This document shows, piece by piece, positions 1 to 12,894 of a DNA stretch of 64,000 bases (positions within the stretch are counted from its first letter, which is position 1; the number at the start of each line of letters is the position of its first letter). The translations under genes and the position numbers were made by a program. Source of the DNA: Bretschneidera sinensis (taxonomy: Eukaryota; Streptophyta; Magnoliopsida; Brassicales; Akaniaceae); NCBI GenBank assembly GCA_023935145.1, contig CM043700.1, positions 40,280,620 to 40,344,619 of the forward strand, read 5' to 3'. Below the pieces are notes generated by a model that ran no database searches, was not told the origin of the DNA, and saw nothing but the letters and a program-made list of their open reading frames with translations.

Positions 1-3000
1 TCTATTATGCTGCATTATTTGACAGTCCTAAGTATTTTGATGTCTTGAACAGTGTTTTCTCAAGGGTAGGCATTTGGCAACGCGTTTTGTCCGCGTTTTG
101 TCCGCGTTAGGTGAAGCCTAAATTACAAGATGTTGAGGCGTGAATTTTTGAAAAGTTTGGTTTTTTGAAATTTAAAAATAATAATTAATTAATTAAAATT
201 AAATAATTTATAATTATTATATTTGATTAATTAAAATTATATACATTATATATATTTTATTTTTATTTTGTTGTAACTTGTATTTGATTAATTAAATAAT
301 TTGTAGATGTTATTAGACCATATAACATGTAATAAATATTTATGAAACGTAATAATATCATAATAAAAACAACTAGTATAATAGTTAAGGCTTGTATTTT
401 TATTTATTTGTGTATGAGTTCAAATCTTAAACTCTCTGAACGTGTCCCGAACGAGCCCATAAAATATTTTTGACAGCATTGAACTTAAAGTATTGGGTCA
501 AATCTTTTAATCAATATTTTTTTATGGATGATGAAAATTATTTTAATTAAAGTAGAATAGTGTAAATTAAAACCTGTCTTTACTTTTTAATTATATAGTC
601 TTACATATATATGTATATGCCAAAATCTTTTTTTATTGCACTAGTTATGTGAAACATGTGTCGTTTCAAACTCTCGTTTTGATCATTGTGTCATCGAGAC
701 GGTAAAACACAAATAATAAAAAATCACAAATAAAATATATCAAACCAACAATTTTAATACGTTGTAAGCTAAGATATCACTGTAAACTCGTAATCAATTC
801 AAAGTACTATGATATCATTTGAAACTTGTTTTAAATCTAATTTAAAACAAAAATGTATTTTAAACCGAATTTATAACAAATCCCAAACGATACTTATGCA
901 CACAAGCATCCACTTTGTAATGGGCTCACGTCAATTATGATACCATTTTAACTACGCAAGTTCACATTGATGACAATTGATTACAAAGATGATTCCAAAC
1001 TTGGAATGTATAGGAATAGAGTATGCAGATTGAGGTTTAACAAAACATTTAATTTCAGTGATTATCCATAAATAATGTTCAATGTTATTAATAAATGCTT
1101 AAACGAGTTAGTATATTTAGGTTTTCGAAGTTACTGTATTAATGTCTTTAATAAAAATGATCAAACATTGGGTCGGATTGTTAAATCTAAATCTAAACAT
1201 AAGGTTATCTTAAGCTGAGCTTATTTTGGGTCGGGTTTTATTTTTGCTTGTCTAATCCACTAGTCAGTATGATATATTTGTTTAAAAAAAAAATACTTTT
1301 ATCATTTTTCATTGTTAAAATTTATTAAAAAAATACTTTTCGACATATCTTTTGTTTCAAAGTTATAATTTATCTAAATTTACACATTTACACAAATATT
1401 TTTATTGTAAAATTATTATAATTCTTATTTTATATATATATTATATTCGAGCTAGACCTAGTCGGATTATGGCTTTACACACAATCTTAAGCAAAATTAT
1501 AAAAAAAAAACATATTTTCTTACACAAACCCGCAAAATTTAAGGGCATGATCAAGTCGGACTTTCGGATCCACCAGCCTCATGATCAGTGCTAATCCATA
1601 ATAATTGGTTACATGTAACGATATCTGAGTATCTTAATTTCAGAATTTGAAAATCAAGTTGTGTGAAGTGAGTAAATCGAGACAATCTATACTGTATATC
1701 TGTTTTACAATATGTTGACACGATATAGTGCTAACGTGTAAAATTGTGGAGCCAGTTTTTTATTTATTTAAATATATTTACTTCAATATTTTTTACTCTA
1801 TTTTCATTCCTATTTGTCCACAAACTATATGATTTGTGTTTGGTACGTAGTCAATCTAACCTAAAAGAATATGTGCAACCAATTTGGCAAAAAAAAAAAA
1901 TGTTCAACATGCATAAAGAAAGGAGTTATCTGCACGATTAATCAATATGTCCACATATTACATAATTTGAGCAATCTAAAAGATCGAGTCTATATAAGTT
2001 AGCTTTCACAATCAATACTAAATAATTTTCAAATTACTTCTTTAAACTCTGTATTAACTTAAACATAAAAAAATATTTCTCGAAACACAAGTATTTGTGT
2101 GCATAAATACCACATCCCAACCGTCCGATTTTTTAACAGATTTTCGACATCAACAAAACTTAAAGAAATCTGCACGTTTAATCAATATGTCCACATATTA
2201 CATAATTTATGCAATTTAAAAAATCGAGTCTATATAAATGAGCTTTCACCATCAAAAATATTCATTCACAACCAATACTAAATAATTTCTAAATTACTTT
2301 CTTAAACTCTGTATTAACTTAAACATCATAAAACATCTCTCGAGACACAAGTATTTGTGTGCATAAATACCACGTTCCAACCGTCCGATTTCCTAACATA
2401 TTTTCAATATCAACAAAAGCTAAAGAAATCAGTGATAAATTTGGAAACAAAAAACAATGTCTGGTTAATGCTTGAAGGGAGGAGTTTAATTCCCGGCAGG
2501 GTTGTGCTTGAATTTAGCGATTTATATTTTTAATTAATTTAATTTTTTCAATTTTATGATTGTTTATGTGATATTATTGGTAAACATCCAAATCTACCTT
2601 ATTTATAAAAGAAAAAAACGTTAGCTTTTATTGTTTTTATATTTGAATCTATTACTAACTTTTTTTTTCTTTTTACTATAGTCATTAACTTTTCTTTTGT
2701 ATTTGAAATTACAGGTTATAATTTCACCATCGACTTTGTTTGCAATAGAGATTAATGTATTATTTCAACACGTGTAGCTGGTCGCGTAACAAGTTTTGGT
2801 CTGTTATTTTATGTGATAAAATAATATGTTAGTAATTATCTTCTTATCTATAAGCATATCAAGCATAATGGTTACATATAGATCATGTTTAGTAATCCAT
2901 GTGAACCCATTTAAGTCAATTTACTTTAAGTTGGTTTAAATGGTTTACTAAACATAATCATTGCCCTTTAGAAAACTGAACATGTAAAGAAATCCCTAAG

Positions 3001-4186
3001 AGAATATCAATCCTGTTAGAATCATCAAAAAGAAATAATAACAATTAAAAATACGGAAAAGATAAAAGAACAATAGAGAAAATCAATATGAGTTGAAGAT
3101 AAAAGATATTGAGAGTGGAGAAGTTAAGCCCGACTAGGATAGTGAGAGAGAAAAACATAAAAGAAATATGTAGATTGTTGGAGTCAATTGAGTTACATAT
3201 ATAATATTATTTAAATATTTGATTTATATATTTAAGTAGGGGTTGCAGGGACATAAGTAAATGGACATAGCCTTTATTATGTGCTGCACATTGTAACAAT
3301 GTTTTGTGAGAAATACGACGACCATGTCGATTTATTTGTGTACCTAGTTTTTGATGCAAAGGTTTTGGCCTATTTTCATAGTAAATATTGAGTTTTTTTT
3401 TAGTACATAACAAATCATGTGGTTTGCACTATTAATATAAGCTGGATTTTCGTTAACTCTATCATTTATCTATACCAATTTGAAAGCAAGATTGACTCAT
3501 TTTGACTCGTAATAAATTTTATAAATTATTTGGAGATCATCAAACAATTTTTACGAATTTTTCACTCGCGTGCTACCTTTTTTTTTGTGTAGTTTTTCAA
3601 TATTTGATAGTAAAAAAATAAGAAAAAATATTTTCAATTGTCAAAATTTTCTTATATTTTTTTTCTCATTGTAGATTATATTAATGTTTACATTTATATA
3701 AAAATTATAATTAAATTCTTTGTATTATTAATTTATTTTAAAAAATTATTTATAAATAATGGTTAAATTATCGGTGTGAGGTGTGAGGTGTGCATGTCTC
3801 TTTTTCAGCCGTATAAAATATGTGGTACCAAATTTATGTGGTTAATTAATAAGGGATTAGACTTAAGTGGTGTATTTGGATGTAATTGTCAAGATCGATG
3901 ACACTGTGGCTTTATAATTATCAATCAATGGATGGAATGACAAATCATCACTTTCGGAATTGCACCCAAATATCCATGTTGTTTCTTTGAATTGAGTTTT
4001 TACTTTCGGAAAATATCAAATCATAACATTTTTTTTCCCAATTTGATTTTTATGGAAGATTTACAAATAAGGTGGTTTAATCAGGTAGATGGTTTTCATA
4101 ATATGTAAATGATTTTTTTGGGTTTTTTATATTTTTTTATTTGCAGTATTATGTGTTTTATGATGTTAACACAATATTTATATAAA
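1..4186. other. AT-rich intergenic DNA
   Basis: No gene is recognisable on either strand. The sequence is strongly AT-rich, and short open frames here show no conserved domain or plausible splice context. The only clear structure is the tandem duplication at 1930-2430. A (GTGTGAG)-like short repeat occurs near 3775-3795. Confidence 0.7.
1930..2430. repeat. Two-copy tandem duplication (~240/260 bp)
   Basis: Copy 1 runs from 1930 to 2169 and copy 2 from 2170 to 2430. Both begin CTGCACG(A/T)TTAATCAATATG and end near CTAAAGAAATC or CTTAAAGAAAT. Copy 2 has about 20 extra bases near 2255. Each copy contains a TATA-like GTCTATATAA and the string ACAAGTATTTGTGTGCATAA. Function is unknown. Confidence 0.8.
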
Positions 4187-6402
4187 CTAATATCTATAAT
4201 GGTAAAGTAAAAATAAAAAAATAATTTAATAAATATAGTATAAAATTAAAATAATATATTTATGTAAAAAATTTAATATTAAATAAAATAATTTTAAAAA
4301 AAAAACATGTGAAGACATAATTAAAAAAAATAAACAGTATTTGTTAGGAAAATAAGGTAAAAAAGATCAAAAAAATAATAATAATTATATATATTTTTTA
4401 AAAAATTTAACCGTACAACACTTGAAACTCTAGTGGTCGCAAGCCTGAAATTGGAAAGTTGCATGTATTGCAGCTGTGCATAGTGCACAGTGAAAAGCGG
4501 TCGGCACCGCTTAAAAATTTGCATATAAATTTATTTTTTATCGAATTCTCTTTGGTTTTTTCTTTTTACAATTCAATATATTATATTTCTTAAAGTATTT
4601 AGAGACCAAAAAAAAATTGAAAGAACAAAATTTTGAAGGAGTTTACTATAGAATTTCATAGAGAATCACAAAAAACTATCAGAAAAATATAAAGTAATAA
4701 TGTAATGTTTATTTTTATTTTTTTTAGCGTTCATGAAATTTTCGAAATTTAAAGTGAGAATTTTTAAATGGTGTGGTTTATGAAGAATTGAAGAAATAGT
4801 TAGAGATTTAATACAAATATTATATTAGGTATTGACGGTCAGCAACCAGAAGAAATTTCGGAAAGAAATGGGAAAGGCAAGGAGGTGATCCATGGGCAGC
4901 TTTAAGTGCTACGTTGTGAGTTAGATTTACTGTAAGTAATCTAAATAAAAAAAAATCAAATATCTAGTAATAATATTAAAATAAATTATTAGTATATGCT
5001 TTGGTGGTAGATGAAAAATTGATTTATAGGCATGATAGAAATTTTGGACATGTAGAAAATTATTAGGTGAGAAATAATATTTTTGGAATAATAAATTGAT
5101 TTAATAATAAAAGTGATGAGTGAAATTCTTGATGAACTATATAGTTGATGTTTTGATACGAATTATGAGGAGACGAAATTTAGTGGATCTTGACAAGTTT
5201 TTATTGACGATTTGATGTGATTTATGATGAGAGTAATTTAGTTGAATTTTTATAATAATTAGAGGAAAGACATGATAGTTAAATTTAAATTTTTTGAGTT
5301 CATGTTGTTTTTATATTACTGTTCATATGCATATTTCATATCATTGTTCATATGCATATGAATTAAATAAAAGAACTAGGAAGGAGTCAGTCTAATTGAA
5401 AGAAAAAAAACTGTGACAACCGGTATATGCTGAAAATAAATCCGTGACAGCTGGGATAAGCTGTAAAAAAAAGAACTGGGAAGGCAGCCGGTCTAACATA
5501 ATAAAAACATGTCGATATGTGGGAAGATGTTCCCTAATAATAATTCATGCATTGCATTTGTTTTAAATATTAATTGCATCATTTAAATGCTGATGTGTGG
5601 TGTGTTATGGTGAAACTGTTTATAGATAAATGAGTCTCACAGAGAAAGACAATTACAGTGAGAAAGAACATAGAAGTATGATAAGAATCATCTAAATGGT
5701 AGATGTTATAATATGAACCTCATTACGAGGTAATTATGAGATAATTGATGGTCTTAAGGTGAACTAATAAATAAGAAGTAGAGATTGATAGAGAATGAGA
5801 CTTTATGCTATGTGTAGTGATAGTAGAATGCTATTATCAGGTTATGTGAAATATAATTGATTTGATATTTAAATACCATTTATACAATTGAGTACTTCAA
5901 GTAAATTAAATTCACTGAGCTTGTGAAGCTCACCCATGCTATGTGTAGTAATAGTAGAATGCTATTATCAGGTTATGTGAAATATAATTGATTTAATATT
6001 GAAATATCATTAATATAATTGAGTACTTCTAGTAAATTAAATTCACTGAGCTTGTGAAGCTCACCCCTCATTATACAATGATTTAAGGTAGTAGGCATGA
6101 CAAATAGTTTGGTGAGTTGAGATTCAGATGAAATCATTTTCTGTAAGCCACATACGTGTCAACATCCTCAGACTAGTGAGAAAATAAAATAAAATTTTAT
6201 TTGTAAATATTTATGCATTTGACGTTGTATATTATGTTTAAGTTAATAATAGATTGATGTATCTCCCCTGTTGAGGTTGAGGATTGACGTAAAAGAAGTT
6301 CCGTTAGTATTTTTTTTATTGTTGCATATATATATCGTGCTGAGATTTTCAAAATGTGATGACATCGTCTCGGGGGTGGCCAACTCGAGATGAGTTGTTA
6401 CA
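4187..6402 (+). repeat. Left (5') LTR of the chromovirus
   Basis: This 2.2 kb stretch is a direct repeat of 10720-12894, from AAAGTAAAxxTAAAAAA at its start to GTGGCCAAC...GTTACA at its end. The first bases are degenerate (ACTAATATC instead of TGTAATAC). It is longer than its partner in one place because of a private tandem duplication at 5805-6066. It lacks the chloroplast insert found in the right LTR. Confidence 0.88.
5805..6066. repeat. 131 bp tandem duplication inside the left LTR
   Basis: Copies at 5805-5935 and 5936-6066 both start ATGCTATGTGTAGT and end GTGAAGCTCACCC. The right LTR has a single copy, so the duplication arose after insertion or was lost from the right LTR. Confidence 0.85.
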
Positions 6403-6406
6403 ATTT

Positions 6407-6419
6407 TGGTATCAAAGTA
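6407..6419 (+). other. Primer binding site (initiator Met tRNA type)
   Basis: TGGTATCAAAGTA lies four bases after the left LTR. It matches the usual plant PBS TGGTATCAGAGC except for G-to-A decay. This position and sequence fix the element's orientation as plus strand. Confidence 0.85.
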
Positions 6420-6879
6420 TTAGGTTTTATGATTCTGTAGACTGCATAAAAAGTAAGAAAGTGGAAGATTAAAATAAATTATATTTTAATAGTCTGAGGA
6501 TGACACGTGGATGTGCTAGAGCTAGAGTTAAAGTTGTTGATTTGAGAGGGCGTGGTAGGCCCCCAATATTTGTTGACATGTCGAGGTTGAGTCTGAATCT
6601 GTGGTTCTTAGAAGGGAACGTGTTGATAGTATAATTGATATTAGTAATATAATTGATATTGGTAAAGGTATGAGAGAATCTGAAGTTGAAAGAGATGAGC
6701 TAAGTAAGCTCTTGCACATGCTCTTGAGAAGTGAAGGTAACAGATGATAGAGTTGATAGCTTATAGCATAGACTTGATGAACAGGCTAGAGCAGTGCCTG
6801 AGGTTGTGATAAATCCAGTAATGATAAATGTTAAAAAGAGGAAAAGTGAGTTTATGCACAAGACGAAGAGAGATTATTT

Positions 6880-9800
6880 TGTTAGATATATTAAGTTGAA
6901 TGTCATATTGTTTAAAGGATTTATGAATCATTTTAAGCCTGAGTTTTATTTGGTATTTTACTAGTAACTGACAGACAGATGGTTGCCTTTGATTCGTTTG
7001 AGTTAGAATGAGAAGCTTTAGAATGATTAGAGGATACTCTTCCCAAGGTAAGTATAGATATTGATAGACTCTTAACCTAGAATAGGTTTAAGGAGGTTTT
7101 CCTTGATAAATACTTTCCTTAGACCTTTAGAGCCCAACAAGATAAAGATTTTATTTATTTGAGACAAATTGGCTGACTGTGGCTCAGTATGATAAGAGAT
7201 TTATGGTATTATCAATGGTTATACCGTAAAGGGTAGACCTAGAGGAGAAGAAGTGTAAGAGGTTCATAGATGAACTATGTTTTAAGAATTAATCAAAACT
7301 CTCTTACATGAGGCATATGAATTATGTCAAATTAGTGGATATAACATTTCAGATTGAATAGGATGTGGTGAAATTTAGTGGAAGGAGTAATTGACGGAAG
7401 AAGTCTAAATTTGAGGAACTCAGAAGTGGTACCAGTATGAGTGTACATGGTGAGAGACCACCCAAATGAGGCGTTCCTTGTCACAGAGAACTGAAGTACA
7501 TAGTCAAAGCCAAGCAGAACCTGCTACTTCTGTAGCTCAGAATGCTATTAGTGTGACCCTTAGATTTGAGAAAAAGGTTATGAGAATTGGGAGTCATGGT
7601 AAAGGAAGTAAGTATGCTACCAAAGAGAAGTGGTAATCGAATGTATGATTGAGAGACAGAATTTTATCATAGATATATTCAGACAAGATATTTATCCCAT
7701 AATTGTTCTAATTAGAGGTAGAACTCATTCTTTTGCATCCAGTATTCATATGAAGTTTATTGAAGTATGTATTAGTCATTTGATGCAAAAATATTTTTAT
7801 TAAAGTTCCCACTAGAGATAGAGTGATAATCAGAAATGTTTACAAGGGTTGTGTGATTCATATCAGTGATAGAAAATCTGAAGCTAATTTATTATCTTTG
7901 AATATGATGGATTTGTTTTAAAATAATGTAATGTTCTATATATGGACATGAGGAGTGTAATTTTTAGAGAGAACATAAAATACTCTCTAATTATCTTATT
8001 TTGCTCTAACCACTAGGAGATGGTTGAAGAAGAGTTATGAGGAGTATTTGACATACATAATGGATTATAAAAAGGAAAATAGGAAGTTAGAATAAATCTT
8101 AATGGTGAAAGATTATTCTAATGAAATTATTGATGAGTTATTTAGGTTGTCTCCAAGTAGGGAGATCAAATTCTCTATTGATGTGATACCAGGATCATCA
8201 TATATATTTAATAGCAATCTATAGAGTGATACTCGTCCAGTTAAAAGAATTGAAAGTTCAAAATTTTTTAGATAAACAATTTATCGGGCTTAATGTGTTT
8301 GAAGAACCCCTGTGTTGTTCGTGAAGGAGGAAGATGGAATGATAAGAGTGTGTATAGACTATAGATAGTTGAATAAGGACAAATATCTTTTACCCAAGAT
8401 AAATGAATTGTTTGAGCAGTTGTAAGGAGTGAGAGTGTTTTCTAAGATAAACTTGAAATCAGGTTACCACCAATTGAGGATGGAGAAGGGAGACGTGCCT
8501 AAGACTGCTTTTAGGACATGTTATGGTCATAAGCTTCTTGTGATGTCATTTGGATTGACTAATGTTCCAGAAACATTCATAAACTTGATGAATAGAGTGT
8601 TTAAACTATATTTTAACAAGTTTATGGTTGTATTTGACATTATGATATAATCTAAGAATGAAGAACAACATGTGAAACATTAGACAGTGAATTCTGAGGA
8701 GAGAGAAATTATATGCAAAGTTCTCTAAGTGTGAGTGTTGACTGAATGAAATAACTTTCTTGGAACATGTAATATCGAGAAATAGTATAACAGTTGATCC
8801 ATAAACGGTAGAGACAATGTTAAGTTAGGAGAGACCAATTAATGTAACTGAGATTAGAATCTTCTTGGAGTTAGCTGGTTATTATAGAAGATTCTTTCAG
8901 AATTTTTTTATTATTGTAATACTGTTGAATAGACTGACCAAGAAAGATGTGAGATTTGTATGGTAAGGGAAGTGTGAGAAAATTTTTCCAATTACTAAAG
9001 GAGAAATTAACTACAGCTCTAGTATTGATGTTTTTTTTCTGGTGATGAAGGATTTGTGGTGTATAGTGGTGCGTCATATAAATGATTGGGATATGTGTAA
9101 CATAAGAAAATTGTGGCCTATACTTCTAAGCAATTGAAGATTCACGATGGAAATTACCCTACTCATGACATAGAGTTGACTACTATAGTGTTTACTTTAA
9201 AGATTGGAGACACTATCTGTATGGAGCCACTTGTGAGATATTCATGGATTATTAGAGTTTGACATACCTATCTAACCAGAGAGAATTGAATTTGAGGGAA
9301 AGATGGTAGATAAAGTTAATTAGTAATGATGATTGTACAATTCACTATCATCTAGAAAATGCGAAAATGATAGCTGATGTATTGAGTAGAAAGTCTAAAA
9401 GAAGTTTAACTGCTATTGGAAGTCCTGATGTGAAATTGATGATAGATTTAAAAGAGCTAAGAATGAAGTTAAATGTCAGTGATAGAGGATCGTGGTTAAT
9501 GAATATGGTTGTACAATCATCCCTAGTAAAATGCTTTAGAGATGCAAGGTAGAGATAAAGAGATTAAGCATTAAGTGCTTACTACAAAGCAATATGGGTT
9601 CAAAAATTTGAAATGGGGATATTTTGGTATTGGAACATGGATTTTTGTTCCCAATAATGCGGAGTTGAGAAAGAAGATATTGAGAAAGCTACATGATGAT
9701 GTAGATCCGATGCAACCAAGTAACAATAAGATGTATAGGGGATAGAGACAAAATTTCTGGTGGTCAGGATTGAAGAATGATGTAGCTGAAATTGTGAGGT

Positions 9801-10690
9801 TGTCTGGAGCACCATTAAGCATAGTGTCAAACATAGATGCTAGATTTACATCTTGATTTTGAAGAGGCTTTCAAAAAGTCACGGGTACACGGTTATAATT
9901 TAATATAATTTTTCATGCTCAGACAGAAATGATTATTTGAGTACTAGAAGATATGTTAAGGGCAAATGTAATGAGTTTCTCAGTAAGTCATGATCCTTAC
10001 ATGCCATCGATTGAAATTTTTTATAATAATCAGTATCAAACTAGTATTGGGATGGCACCGATTGAGATGTTGTATGGTAGGAGGCGCAGAACTCCTATAT
10101 GTTGGGAAGAAATAGGAGAGAGAAATATATTTGGTTTATCAATTATTGAGTTAACAACTAAGAGGATCAAACTAGTTAAAGAGAGTCGTAAAGCAGTATA
10201 GAGTAGATCGAATAGCTATGCTGATAATAAGAGAAGACCTCTCAAGTTTCAAGTAGTTGATTGGGTGTATTGAAAAATATCTCAATGAAAATGTGTGTTG
10301 AGGATCAAAAAGAAATGAATGTTAAGTCTGAGGTAAGTTAGAACCTATGAGATTGTTAAGAAAGTTGGGCTAGTTGTGAGTAACCTAAGTTGTCTACAGA
10401 ATTAAGAAATTTATATAATGTATTTAATGTTTCATTTTTGAGAAAGTGTTTACATGATGACTATTATAATATTTTGAGCTAAGCTATAGAAATTCAGAGA
10501 TATTGGGCTTATATACAAGTACCAGTGAGAATTTTAGACAGAAAAGAACAAGTCTTGTGAAATAAAATAATTGCATTAGTTCAAGTTCTATGGCGGAATA
10601 AGGATGTTGAAAATATTGCGTAAAAGCATGAGACAATTGTGAAGAAATATTATTCACATTTGTTTTTAGAGTAAAGTAAGGAAATTTCGG
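6880..10690 (+). pseudogene. Broken gag-pol polyprotein remnant of the chromovirus
   Basis: Recognisable blocks occur in the expected order. A gag piece near 7085-7200 reads RFKEVFLDKYFP. A protease-like piece lies near 7710-7760 (RGRTHSFASS, where DSGATHSF is usual). RT lies at about 8320-8660, with [14 protein letters not shown] and [10 protein letters not shown], followed by VVFDIM where the YxDD-type box should be. An integrase zinc-region remnant with NFWWSGLKNDVAEIV sits near 9745-9800, and the integrase C-terminal part at 9950-10200 contains GMAPIEMLYGRRRRTPICW. The ALVQVLWRNKDVENIA tail near 10575 resembles the plant chromovirus chromodomain. Dozens of in-frame stops and shifts rule out function. 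Confidence 0.85.
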
Positions 10691-10719
10691 GGACGAAATT
10701 TCTTTTAGGTGGGTAGATT
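10688..10719 (+). other. Polypurine-tract region before the right LTR
   Basis: GGGGACGAAATTTC followed by AGGTGGGTAG lies directly before the TGTAATAC start of the right LTR. This is the typical plant chromovirus end of the internal domain, where plus-strand priming takes place. Confidence 0.7.
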
Positions 10720-12280
10720 TGTAATACTTGTAATTGTAAAGTAAAGGTAAAAAAGTAATTTAATAAATATGGCATGAAATTAAAATAATATATTTACGTG
10801 AATGATTTAGTATTGAATAAAATAATTCTTTTGAAAAAAATAGACGCTTGGGGGCGTAGTTACAAAGAAAAAGAAAAGGAAAAAAAAAATAAAAATTTAA
10901 CCGTGCAACACATGGAAGTCCAGGTGTTGCAAGCCTGAAATTGGAAAGCTGTGTGTATTGCAGCTGTGCATAGTGCACAGTGAAAAGCGGTCGTCACCGC
11001 TTAAAAATTTGCCTATAAATTGATTTTTTATCAAATCCTTTTTGGTTTCTTTCTTTTACAATTCAAATTACTATATTTTTCAAAGCACTTGGGGACCCAA
11101 TGGAAGGTTGAAAGAGCAAAATTTTGAAGGGATTTACTGAGAAATTTCATAGAGAATCACGGGAAGCTATCAAAAAATATATGGTAATAACGTAATGTTT
11201 AATTTTCGGAATTCAAAGTGAGAAATTTCAAATGGCATGGTTTATGAAGAATTGAAGAAATAGTTTGAGATTTAATGCAAATATTATATCAGGTGTTGAC
11301 GGTTAGCAACCGGAGGAAATTTTGAAAAGAAACGGGAAAGACAAGAAGGTGATCCACATGTAGCTTTAAGTGCTACGTGGTGAGTTAGATTTACTTTAAG
11401 TAATCTAAATAAAAAAATCAAATATCTAGTAATAATATTAAAATAAATTATTAGTGTATGCTTTGGTAGTAGATGAAAAATTGATTTATAGGTATGATAG
11501 GAATTTTGGACATGTAGAAAATTATTAGGTGAGAAATAATATTTTTGGAATAATAAGTTGATTTAATAATAAAAGTGATGAATGAAATTCTTGATGAACT
11601 ATAGTTGATGTTTTGATACGAATTATGAGGAGATGAAATTTAGTGAATCTTGAAAAGTTTTGATGTGATTTATGATGAAAGGAATTTAGTGTAATTTTTA
11701 TAATAATTTGAGGAAAGATAGGATGGCTAAATTTAAATATTTTGAGTTAATGTTGTTTTTATATTATTGTTCATATGCATATTTCATATCATTGTTCATA
11801 TGCATATGCATTAAATAAAAGAACCGGGAAGGGGTCAGTCTAATTGAAAGAAAAAAAACAGTGACAACCGGTATATGCTGGAAATAAATCCGTGACAGCC
11901 GGGATAAGCTGTAAAGAAAAGAACCGGGAAGGAAGCCGGTCTAAGATAATAAAAACATGTCGACATGTGGGAAGACATTCCCTAATAATAATTCATGCAT
12001 TTGCATTTGTTTTAAATATTAATTGCATCATTTAAATGCTGATGTGTGGTGTGTTATGGTGAAATTGTTTATAGAGAGACATACAGTGAGAAAGAACATA
12101 GAAGTATGATATGATAAGAACCATATAAATGGTAGACGTTATGATGTGAACCTTATTACGAGGCAATTATGAAATAATCGATGGTCTTAAAGTAAACCAA
12201 TAAATAAGAAAAAGAGATTGATAGAGAATGATACTTTATGCTATGCGTAGTGATAGTAGAATGCTATTATCAGGTTATGT

Positions 12281-12341
12281 GCGTAGACATATTGCCAACG
12301 AATTTACAGTCTGTCCCCATTAACCGCTCGGGCATTGACCC
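12281..12341 (-). pseudogene. trnY: Truncated plastid trnY-GUA
   Basis: The minus strand reads GGGTCAATGCCCGAGCGG, then ACTGTAAATTCG with the GTA anticodon, and stops after GGCAATATGTCTACGC. The T arm and the acceptor 3' half are missing, so it cannot make a functional tRNA. Confidence 0.9.
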
Positions 12342-12400
12342 ATGAAGAATCAGTTATAAGTTTATTGATGATCCATGATCAACTTCCTTTCCTAGTACCC

Positions 12401-12471
12401 TACCCAAAGGGGAAGTCGAATCCCCGTTGCCTCCTTGAAAGAAAGATGTCCTGAACCACTAGACGATGGGG
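12401..12471 (-). pseudogene. trnE: Near-complete plastid trnE-UUC copy
   Basis: The minus strand reads CCCCATCGTCTAGTGGTTCA, then CTTTCAAGG with the UUC anticodon, and ends with CTTTGGGTA. The first one or two bases of the acceptor stem are cut off by the insertion junction. Stem mismatches and the nuclear context argue against function. Confidence 0.9.
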
Positions 12472-12894
12472 AAATATAATTGATTTGATATTTAAATACC
12501 ATTTATACAATTGAGTACTTCGAGTAAATTAAATTCACTGAGTTTGTGAAGCTCACCTTTTATTGTACAATGATTTCAGGTAGTAGGCATGACAAATAGT
12601 TTGGTGAGTTGAGATTCAGAAAAAATCATTTTCTGTAAGCCACGTACGTGTCAACATCCTCATACTAGTGAGAAAATAAAATAAAAATTTATTTGTAAAT
12701 ATTCATGCATTTTACATTGTATATTATGTTTAAGTTAATATCAGATTAATGTATCTCCCCTGTTGAGGGTTGAGGATTGATGTAAAAGAAGTTCTGTTAG
12801 TATTATTTTATTGTTGCATATATATGTCGTGCTGAGATTTTCAAAATGTGATGACACTGTCTCGGAGGTGGCCAACCCGGGATGGATCGTTACA

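Larger units (their letters stand above)
12281..12471 (-). other. Chloroplast-derived insert (NUPT) with trnE-trnY
   Basis: The left LTR runs uninterrupted across this point (TTATGTGAAATATAA), while the right LTR has about 190 extra bases. On the minus strand these read as chloroplast trnE-UUC, a 59-base spacer and the first part of trnY-GUA, the order of the plastid trnE-trnY-trnD cluster. Visible differences from the plastid genes as I recall them are mostly C-to-T type, as expected for decaying methylated nuclear DNA. Confidence 0.93.
4187..12894 (+). mobile_element. Decayed Ty3/gypsy chromovirus LTR retrotransposon
   Basis: Two long direct repeats (4187-6402 and 10720-12894) flank an internal region. 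That region starts with a primer site like initiator methionyl-tRNA (TGGTATCAAAGTA) and ends with the purine-rich GGGGACGAAATTTC box typical of plant chromoviruses. Remnants of gag, protease, RT, integrase and an ALVQVLWRN chromodomain-like tail lie in that order, broken by many stops and frameshifts; part of the integrase core is missing. The LTR termini are TGTAA/TTACA, with the left start mutated. No matching target duplication is visible (TATAA against CATTG). This looks like the Tekay/Del lineage, long inactive. Confidence 0.88.
10720..12894 (+). repeat. Right (3') LTR of the chromovirus
   Basis: It starts TGTAATACTTG and ends CGTTACA, giving TGTAA...TTACA terminal inverted bases. It matches the left LTR along its length, apart from a 190 bp chloroplast-derived insert (12281-12470) and the absence of the 131 bp duplication seen on the left. 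Confidence 0.88.

Noticed and set aside
12401..12471. Functional tRNA-Glu gene
   Set aside because: It is plastid-derived, lacks the first acceptor bases, has changes in the stem and sits in a dead LTR.
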